64,000 nucleotides of DNA, from assembly GCF_921293095.1 (NCBI RefSeq), contig NC_060258.1, positions 310,001-374,000 of the forward strand. The letters run 5' to 3'. Under the pieces are notes generated by a model that saw nothing but the letters and a program-made list of their open reading frames with translations, did no database searches and was not told where the DNA came from. Shown here in pieces: positions 56,560 through 64,000 of the stretch. Within the stretch, counting starts at the first letter, position 1, and each line of letters opens with the position of its first letter. The translations under genes and the position numbers were made by a program. The stretch comes from Ischnura elegans (taxonomy: Eukaryota; Arthropoda; Insecta; Odonata; Coenagrionidae).

Positions 56560-59500
56560 GCGGTAACGCCGGACAAAAGCGTTATTATTCCCAAAACGCG
56601 TGCTCCAGAGAAAGAGAACATGTAAAATATTATTAGTACTGCCAATAAAATTCATCCGTTGAGCATACAAAAGCTTGGAAAAGGACCAACCGAAACTCAA
56701 ACTACAAATTATGACATTAACCTTGTGGTAGTTAATTGCCGTAGCGTAAAAAACAAGCGCGCCGAAATCGAGCATATATTTCAGGACCCAGACGTGGTCA
56801 TGGGGACAGAGAGCTAACTTACAGAAGATGTAAGCGACAGCGAAGTGTTTCCTCCAGAATATCAAATTTACATATGCGATCGACGCAATAGAACACGTGG
56901 CGGAGTCTTTTAGCAGTTAAATCACATTTACCCATCGCCGCCCATGAAATAATTAACAACGAAATAGAAAGCGTTTGGTGTACAATTAAACAACGAAACG
57001 AAAGGAGCATTCATGTTTTCTCTTTTTATAGACCTCCGAACATCGAAGTCGATATTATGTACCTACTAGAAAATCAAATGTCCGCATTTACTCAGAGAGA
57101 CAGTAAAAGTGTAATAGTTGTCGGAGGAGATTTTAATCTTCCATCTATAAATTGGGATACTCACACTGTAAAACCAAATTCAAGAAGTAGAGAAATCAGC
57201 GAGATTCTACTCAACGTACTTGAAAATCACTCTGTCGCCCAAGTAGTTGACAAGTCTACGAGAGGAAATAAGATATTAGACCTCTTAGAGGTAAGACATC
57301 CTAAATTGATAAAACAAGTCGGTACTATTGACGGTATAAGTGATCACAGAGTAATCTTTGCAACGTAAAAAATTGATGTAATGTCAGCCGTAATACCAAA
57401 ACGCAATGTTTACTTAGTTGATGAATGCAATAACACTAAATTTGGCGAGGCGCTTAAAAACTTCTAGACATAATTCGTTGCTACATCAAAGGACCAAAGC
57501 ACATATGTTACACGGAAACACTTCGCAGAAATTCTGCGCCAAAGAATCAACGAACATATTCTGCAAAAACTGAAATGTGATAATATAAAACCTCGCTGGT
57601 ATAACAACGATGTCAGAAGGGAACTTAGAAAACAGAGAAAACTATACATCTTGTACAGAAAGTTCATTACGTCATGTAACAAATCGAAAGGACTTGAAGC
57701 TAAAGAAAGTTACGCAGCACAACGCTCAATAACCAAGAAAGCAATGGGAACTGCAATACGAACTGCAATGCGAAAGTTAAAGAAAAAAGTACTCGGTGAA
57801 TTACTCGAAGAAAATCCTAAATCCTTTTGGTCGTTCGCGAGAGAGCTTCAGGGAAAACATTCAACCGTAGATTCGTTATTTGATAAAGATGGTAAATTTT
57901 TCATCGAAAATATTGAAAAGGCTAATACTTTAAATTCCCACTTCGAAAGTGTATACACTACTAACGATACTCAATTTAATTTAGACATCCCATGTACTGA
58001 GGAATCGATGGAAGAAATATCTATACAACGTGATGGGATAACTAAACAACTACAATCGATTAAGAATAGTAAATCTCCGGGTCCGGAGGGAATACCCGCG
58101 CGTGTCCTCAAGGAGTTAGCTCCACAGATCGCACCTTACTTAGAGATAATATTCAAGAAGTCACTCTGCGAAGGGAAGTTACCGCTAGACTGGAACATTG
58201 CAAGCGTTACATCCATATTAAAAAAGGGAAACAGACATGACCTAGGTAATTATCGTCCCATTTCATTAAAATCAGTTATAAGCAAGATACTTGAGCATAT
58301 CGTCGTTAGCAATATTATGACTTTCTTGGACAGACGTAACTTCCTCCATGACTGTTAGCACGGATTCCGAAAAAATAGATCATGCAAAACACAGCTCGCG
58401 CTCTTTTTTCACGATTTTCTAAAATCTGGTCAATCGAAGATAAAAGTTGACGCATTATTTCTGTATTTTAAGAAAACTTTCGACACTGTACCTGACAAAA
58501 AACTTTAATACAAATTACAGTAATGCGGATTAAACGAACAGTTGTAAACTGGACACGCGACTTTCTCAGTGATCGCAAACAAAAAGTAGTTCTTCACGGA
58601 ATTAGCTCTGATATTGTAAAAGTAACATCAGGTGTTCCATTAAAAAGCGTGATCGGCCCCCTGTTGTTCATTATATACATTAATGATCTTTGCTCCCGCA
58701 TTAGCAGTAAAATACGTTTATTTACTGACAACACTGTCATCTATCGCGAAACTAGTGATCACTCTGGCAATGAAATTCTTTCAACAGACTTAAACAACGT
58801 TCAATTGTGGAGAAAGAGAGGGGACTCGAACTTAATCTCAGCAAATGCATGACGGTACATTTCTTGCGGAATTCGTCCAACTCTAACCATGTTTATGCAG
58901 TGGATGGTATTAACATAGAGGCAACAGATGAAGTGAAGTACCTGGGAGTTACGATAACCTCAAGCCTCACGAGGGGAACACATATGAGGAATATTTGCGG
59001 CATAGCCCTGAAGAAATTAGGATTCGTCAAGCGTATTGTGCGATGATTTTTGGATGACAAAGTAAAAGCAAGGTGCTATTTCGCTCTTTTCCGACCGCAC
59101 CTTGAATATGCAGCGAGCGTATGGGATCCGGTGCAGAAAGACATAATCCGCGAACTAAATAAAATACAAAGGAAGACAATGCGTTTCGTCAAAAACTGCT
59201 ACGGGCGTGCAAACAGCGCTACTCAGATGTTAAGCGAATTAGGCTGGAAGCCGCTGGAGACTCGGAGGCTGCGCGCTGGGCTTAGATTGCTTAAACAATT
59301 GAAAATGGATATCTTTAGGAGCGACACAGAAAACATAATATTGGACTATATTTCCAGGTCCGATAGAAGCGATAAATTAAGAGAAATGTTTTGCCGAACG
59401 GATAGATATGGGAATTCGTTTTTCCCCCGAATAATAAAGGACTTTAATAAACGCTAGTCCCAACCTCGTCAGAGCACTCCTTCTTTTAGCTGTAAACGGC

Positions 59501-59575
59501 TGGTGTCCTAACACCCCCTGCCACACGTCTTTTAGGCGGCTGGCGGGGTATTGTGTAGATGTAGATGTGTTTCAT
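56560..59575 (+). pseudogene. CR1/L2-like non-LTR retrotransposon, copy 1
   Basis: Almost the whole second ORF is traceable. Endonuclease: VVVNCRSVKNKRAEIEHIFQ, then VMGTES and CDRRNRTRGGVF, then SVIVVGGDFNLPSINWDTH and DGISDHRVIF. RT: WSFARELQGKHSTVDSLFDK, SPGPEGIPARVLKELAPQIA, NYRPISLKSVISKILEHIVV, HGFRKNRSCKTQLALF, VTSGVPLKSVIGPLLFIIYI, and RLFTDNTVIYR, where the catalytic FADD is changed to FTDN. The C-terminus ends near 59,455. Frameshifts and stops make it non-functional. The 3' end has accccctgcca, a gcggggtattgtg motif and a tgtagatgtagatg repeat tail, shared with copy 2. Confidence 0.85.
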
Positions 59576-60425
59576 CATGTAAATATCAAGAGAAAACTCG
59601 TAAAATGTGAAATGAGTGAAGCTAATCGACATTAGTCGGTGCGCAAATAACAACAGAATTCTCCGACGCCCGTCGGATAAAGATAAAGCTGTATTCCTGT
59701 CCACGTAATCAAGAAATGACGAGGAAAATATAATTCCTGCTGAAAGTTCCTTTTTCAATGATTTTCGGATTGAACCAGGTATTGTTTCATAATAAGTTCC
59801 GCTGCTAAATAAGTGTGAATGCGTATGATGTATCTACGCGGCTATATTGTTTAATGATTAAGTTCTCATATTTAGCCGCAATCTTTCATATAATACTGTG
59901 ATGAATTGGGGATAATGTAGGATACTTACTTAGCATCATTAACTAACTTCTCTACTTGCATTAAGTAGGTTATATGATATAAGGAAATGTGTTTGTTTGC
60001 AATACCTTTTATCTTTTATCTTTTAGGGCAAGATTGAAATCAGTGGAACTGCAGCTCAGTTCATAAAATCATTCAAGACATGTAAAAAGGACGTGTGCAA
60101 ATCTTAAGAGAATTTCCGTTTAAAATGAATGCATAAGATTGCTTAGTTAGAAATCCAAATACTGAGTTAGTAACATAATAATAACTTATGTATCGAAGTC
60201 GCAGGCGACTTGAGCCACAACATCATAATATTCCTATACTAACCAGCCGAAACATAAAGTATGCGAAAGCCTCCGTGCTCAAGTTATAATGATATAAACG
60301 AATAAAAGACTATAATACTGAGAAAGTGATTATTTTGTTCAAAATTCGTTCAATTGTGAAGCACATGATAGGATCTGAGTGTTAAAATTACGATAAATTG
60401 TCAAAATTATCGTCTTCAACAATTG
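59576..60425. other. AT-rich spacer between CR1-like copies
   Basis: No gene recognised. Near 59,930 a minus-strand gtaagtat donor follows an open VEKLVNDA segment, but no good acceptor was found, so no exon is called. Confidence 0.3.
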
Positions 60426-60500
60426 AAGTCTGAATGGCGCAGTGGAAAAATACTTAGATAATTACTATAGGGGCAGCGTTCAAATCCCTCCTATGACCAA
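60426..60500 (+). tRNA. tRNA-like sequence (degenerate, possible SINE head)
   Basis: An A-box-like tggcgcagtgg is followed after about 35 bp by the B-box-like gcgttcaaatccc. The cloverleaf stems do not pair well, so a functional tRNA is unlikely; a tRNA pseudogene or SINE head fits better. Confidence 0.35.
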
Positions 60501-61079
60501 AATTCTTCTATACTCCCCATAGCCGTATTTATTTTAAAGTTTTTTTTTATTTTTTAAAGTTAAGGGTTAAGAAGTTTTAAAGTAAAAGGTTAAGAGCGTA
60601 CCAAATGTTGAATTTTAGCATTTTTTAAACAATTTCTAACTTAAATGATTGTGCGACGGGAATTCTGCGTTGTTAGCGCGGTAGGACGAATCATTGAGTT
60701 TCTCTTGAGGGAACTCCAATAAGAGTCACTGATGAATGTGATTCCCAGTGTTATAAGATTTCGTTACAGGTTCCTAACTGCTCATCATTATCACTTTTGG
60801 AATGAGAACTATCCTGGTAATGCAAGGTTCCACACACGTAATTTTTATGTAAGACTAATAGATAAATTTTAGCTGAATAAAATCCGATACAGCGTTAAGA
60901 GCTGACGGAGCGGCCATATTCTGCGAAAAATATTTTACCTCTCAATCGATAGTCTGGAATTAAAAAAGGGTGAATATGGATTGAAATTGACTTTCAATTT
61001 AATTTCTGTCCGCAGTTTTTTTAGGAATCGAGGCGTACATGGATAGGGAAAAGCCATACTACTATGTTCTATTATATAC

Positions 61080-62990
61080 TTTAGGGAAGTTCAAGGTAAA
61101 CGATCTACCGTACGTTCGCTAAGAAACGACAATGGAGATGTTTTGACAAGCGGTTACGATAAAGCCAATTTATTAAATTCCTACTTCAAGAGCGTGTTTA
61201 CTTAGCCTTCCGAGAACTCATCCGAGACCGATGACAATCCCTGTATACATAAGATGCCAGCCATTGACATTAGTACGCTCGGAATAGAAAATATATTGAA
61301 ATCGCTCAGTCCAAATAAATCACCTGGTCCAGACGATATCCCTTCTCGCGTGTATAGAGAACTAGCCTCAGAAATTGCCCCTTACTTGCAGTTAATATTC
61401 AGTAAATCCATCAAGCAACACGAAGTACCTGATGACTGGAAAATCGCTAATGTAACGCCAATATTTAAAAGTGGAGACAAGGAACAGCCATCTAATTACA
61501 GGCCGATATCTTTAACCTCCATCTCATGCAAAGTCCTTGAACACATCGTAGTCAGCTCGGTAATGAAACACCTAGACGCGCAAAACTTATTAATGGGAAC
61601 TCAACATGGATTCAGGAAAAGCAGATCATGCGAAACTCAGCTAGCCCTTTTCGCACACGATATTTTAGTCTCCGGGGAAGACAACATTCCAGTAGACGCG
61701 ATTTTTCTTGATTTCAAAAAGGCATTTGATAAAGTAGCGCATTGAAAGTTAGTAATAAAACTGAAATCTTATGGTCTAGACGAAAATATCATTTCCTGGA
61801 TAAGAGAATTTTTGAGCGACCGGGTCCAAAGAGTAGTATTAGACGGTGCAGTCTCCAATGAGGTTAGAGTCACTTCTGGCGTTCCTCAGGGTAGTGTCAT
61901 TGGCCCACTCCTATTCCTTCTTTATAAAAACGACATTGGCGAAGTAGTACACAGTAAGTTACGATTATTTGCAGACGATGCTGTAGTTCACAGAAAAATC
62001 CGTTCCAGCAAAGATATAGATGAACTAACGAATGATTTTGCTGCTATCCAAGCTTGGTGCGATGCTTGGCAGTTAGAATTAAATTTGGAAAAATGCGTCG
62101 TAATGAACTTCTGGAAGAAGAATAACTCCCTACAACGTAGCTATATCATTCGGGACACCCAATTAAAGGCAGTTGAATCCGTGAAATATCTAGGAGTTAG
62201 TCTCAATAATGATCTATCGTGGAATAAACATATTCGAGAAATAACCGTCAAGCTAATCGTAAAATGAGTTTTGTTAAAAGAACATTAGGAAAGTGCGACG
62301 ACAAAGTGTGAGAAATTAGCTACTTTTCTCTCGTTAGACCTCATTTGGAATACGCTGCCAGTGTTTGGGACCCTCATGAAAAAGGCTTAATAACAGAGTT
62401 AGAACGCGTGCAAAGAAGAGCTGCCAGGTATGTGAAAGGTCGTTACGATAGTCTCGTTAGTGTAACTGACCTCTTAGATAAACGCGGATGGGAAACTCTG
62501 TTGACCGTAGTTTTAAAAATAGACTAAACCTTTTAGATAAATTCAAGAGCAGTGTCTTTTCTGACGAAGTTAACCATATCTTGCGGACGCCAACGTTCTA
62601 CGGAAGATCAGATCATATAAATAAAATAAGAGAGATAGATTGCAGAACAGACAGATTCCGAATGTTATTTTTTCCACGATCAATAAGAGATTATAACGGC
62701 AGCAATAGATTTCGTAAATAGATTGCATGACTTGTAGTGTAGCCTACTAACCTATGTAAAAATAATAATGCAATAATAATACATATATGTAATATGCATG
62801 TTTCTTAATTCAATTATTATTTCTAACAGCATATATGTAGTTGTATAGTTTGTTAGTATACGGGACGTTTTTTGGACGGTGTGGTGTGCATGTGGGAGTC
62901 CGAATACATGCTGCATGCTGGTGATTGATCACCCCCTGCCAAACACCCTAGAGATGGCTTGCAGGGTATTATGTAGATGTAGATATGTCA
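61080..62990 (+). pseudogene. CR1/L2-like non-LTR retrotransposon, copy 2 (5'-truncated)
   Basis: Begins within the region just before RT (GKRSTVRSLRNDNGDVLTS) and keeps SPGPDDIPSRVYRELASEIA, NYRPISLTSISCKVLEHIVV, QHGFRKSRSCETQLALF, VDAIFLDFKKAFDKVAH, VTSGVPQGSVIGPLLFLLYK and RLFADDAVVHRK with the catalytic FADD intact. An in-frame TGA after KVAH, another after KLIVK and a frameshift near 62,510 break it. The thumb and C-terminal parts end NRFRK at about 62,720. The 3' end has the same accccctgcca / tgtagatgtagat signature as copy 1. It is the better preserved of the two, and 5' truncation is usual for LINE insertion. Confidence 0.85.
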
Positions 62991-63035
62991 CTCTTTAAGC
63001 TATCTGTCCTCAATGTAATGGGAATCAAACCTTTG

Positions 63036-64000
63036 CAAATTTGGTTTATTAGTAATTATTTTACCTTCAAGGAAAATACTACAAACAAAATATCGGTGCC
63101 ACTATGGGAAATTCACTCTCACCAATTCTAGCCAACGTCTTCATGACGCATTTCGAAACAACCTTCAAGAAGAAATTCTCCTACTTCCCTTCCATTTATT
63201 TACGATATGTTGATGACATTTTTGCCGTATTTGATATAAACAAATGATCACTGAATACTTTCTTAGACAACCTAAACAGCCTTTTCCCTTCCATAAAGTT
63301 GACCGTAGAAACTGAGGTGGATAACTCAATTCCTTTCCTCAATCTCTCCTTAACACGATCCGAAAACAAAATCGTATTTGACATATACCGAAAACCCACC
63401 ACCACAGCAAAGTGTATACATAACTACTCATTTGTTCACCCAAGCCACAAATTTGCTGCCTCTCATTCCCTCATTAATAGACTTTTAGACGTACTCCTTA
63501 GTAAAGTAGCTTTCAATAAAGAATTACTCGATTACAAACTAAAACCACTTTTAGGCACCACTAAAGATAAGATACCTCTTCAAGAAAAATCCGGCATATA
63601 TCAGATTAAATGTAATTCCTGACAAGCTCCCTACATAGGTTAAACACGACGAAACATTCTCACCAGATACAAAGAACACCTCTCACATTACAAAAACAAT
63701 AAACATGATAAATCCAGCATTGCAAAACACCTTACGGACACAGACCACGAAATTACCTTAGACAACCTACCTCTATTGTAACAACCATCAAATCACCTAC
63801 TTGACGCATACGAGACAATTTACATTTATAAAAACAAAGGGAAACTCCTTAATAGTAATGAAGGACCCATCCAAAATTCTTCTCTTTTTTCTCTATTACA
63901 CGAAGAACATTACACCCACAGTTATTTTCCACTCCGCAACGGTCATCCTTACGTCACGTTCCCCCACCCTTCGTCCAAAGTTAAACCTTCCCTTTCCCCT
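63036..64000 (+). pseudogene. Penelope-like element, RT C-terminus and GIY-YIG, runs off the window
   Basis: Starts with the TFKGKYYKQNIGATMG region in shifted frames, then NSLSPILANVFMTHFETTFK, YLRYVDDIFAVFDINK (YVDD motif) followed by a TGA, IPFLNLSLTRSENKIVFDIY, RKPTTTAKCIHNYSFVHPSH, then GIY-YIG: KSGIYQIKCNS, stop, APYIG, stop, TRYKEHLSHYKNN, and the C-terminal AYETIYIYKNKGKLLNSNEG. It is 5'-truncated and has several stops, but the amino-acid signal is continuous, so it is younger than the other PLE copies in the window. Confidence 0.8.

Noticed and set aside
59915-59990. Minus-strand exon ending VEKLVNDA before gtaagtat
   Set aside because: The donor is good but no acceptor in a compatible phase was found.
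1-64000. CRISPR arrays, rRNA genes, bacterial operons
   Set aside because: No regularly spaced direct repeats, no rRNA-like sequence and no prokaryotic gene organisation; all strong signals are eukaryotic mobile elements and spliced exons.

Overview
The window looks like nuclear DNA of an animal, most likely an arthropod. It is AT-rich and gene-poor, and it is full of decayed mobile elements: Penelope-like (PLE), CR1/L2-like, RTE-like, Jockey-like, Gypsy, mariner/Tc1, hAT MITEs, a Harbinger-like element and a tRNA-derived SINE. No bacterial gene organisation, rRNA or CRISPR array is visible. Species cannot be fixed from the sequence alone.

The most interesting content is on the minus strand. 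From about 55.7 kb down to about 2.3 kb there is a trail of short coding exons between good splice sites. Almost all of them begin and end in phase 2 (one base, whole codons, two bases): 18, 66, 72, 75, 81, 84, 87, 102 and 180 bp. Five exist as duplicated pairs with matching flanking introns: 55,698/35,466, 55,181/34,936, 54,246/21,688, 51,915/20,435 and 50,978/44,947. The encoded segments are leucine-rich and amphipathic and match no family I recognise. In at least one pair the exon has diverged more than the neighbouring intron. I read this as a tandemly duplicated, fast-evolving, multi-exon gene family, comparable in architecture (not sequence) to phase-2 effector-type gene families.

Layout. 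0-9 kb: a probable terminal exon (2.34-2.57 kb), an inverted-repeat pair (3.0/6.0 kb), a SINE (6.5 kb) and an exon at 9.0 kb. 9.3-20.4 kb: an almost continuous retroelement graveyard (PLE, Jockey-like, PLE, inverted repeats, RTE-like). 20.4-24.6 kb: one copy of the duplicated block, holding a 2.2-kb TIR element. 24.6-34.7 kb: a 10-kb insertion block absent from the other copy, with PLE fragments, mariner, MITEs and repeat pairs. 34.7-45.3 kb: the rest of that gene copy, interrupted by two Gypsy fragments and a Tc1-like remnant. 46.5-55.9 kb: a further exon, RTE and PLE remnants, a third MITE, and the second copy of the duplicated block carrying a Harbinger-like insertion. 56.5-64 kb: two CR1/L2-like elements and the start of another PLE.

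Because the paralogous blocks are alignable by eye, they give natural empty sites that define the ends and target duplications of two insertions (22,306-24,492 and 52,315-53,723). All coordinates were read by eye; splice sites are predictions without transcript support.
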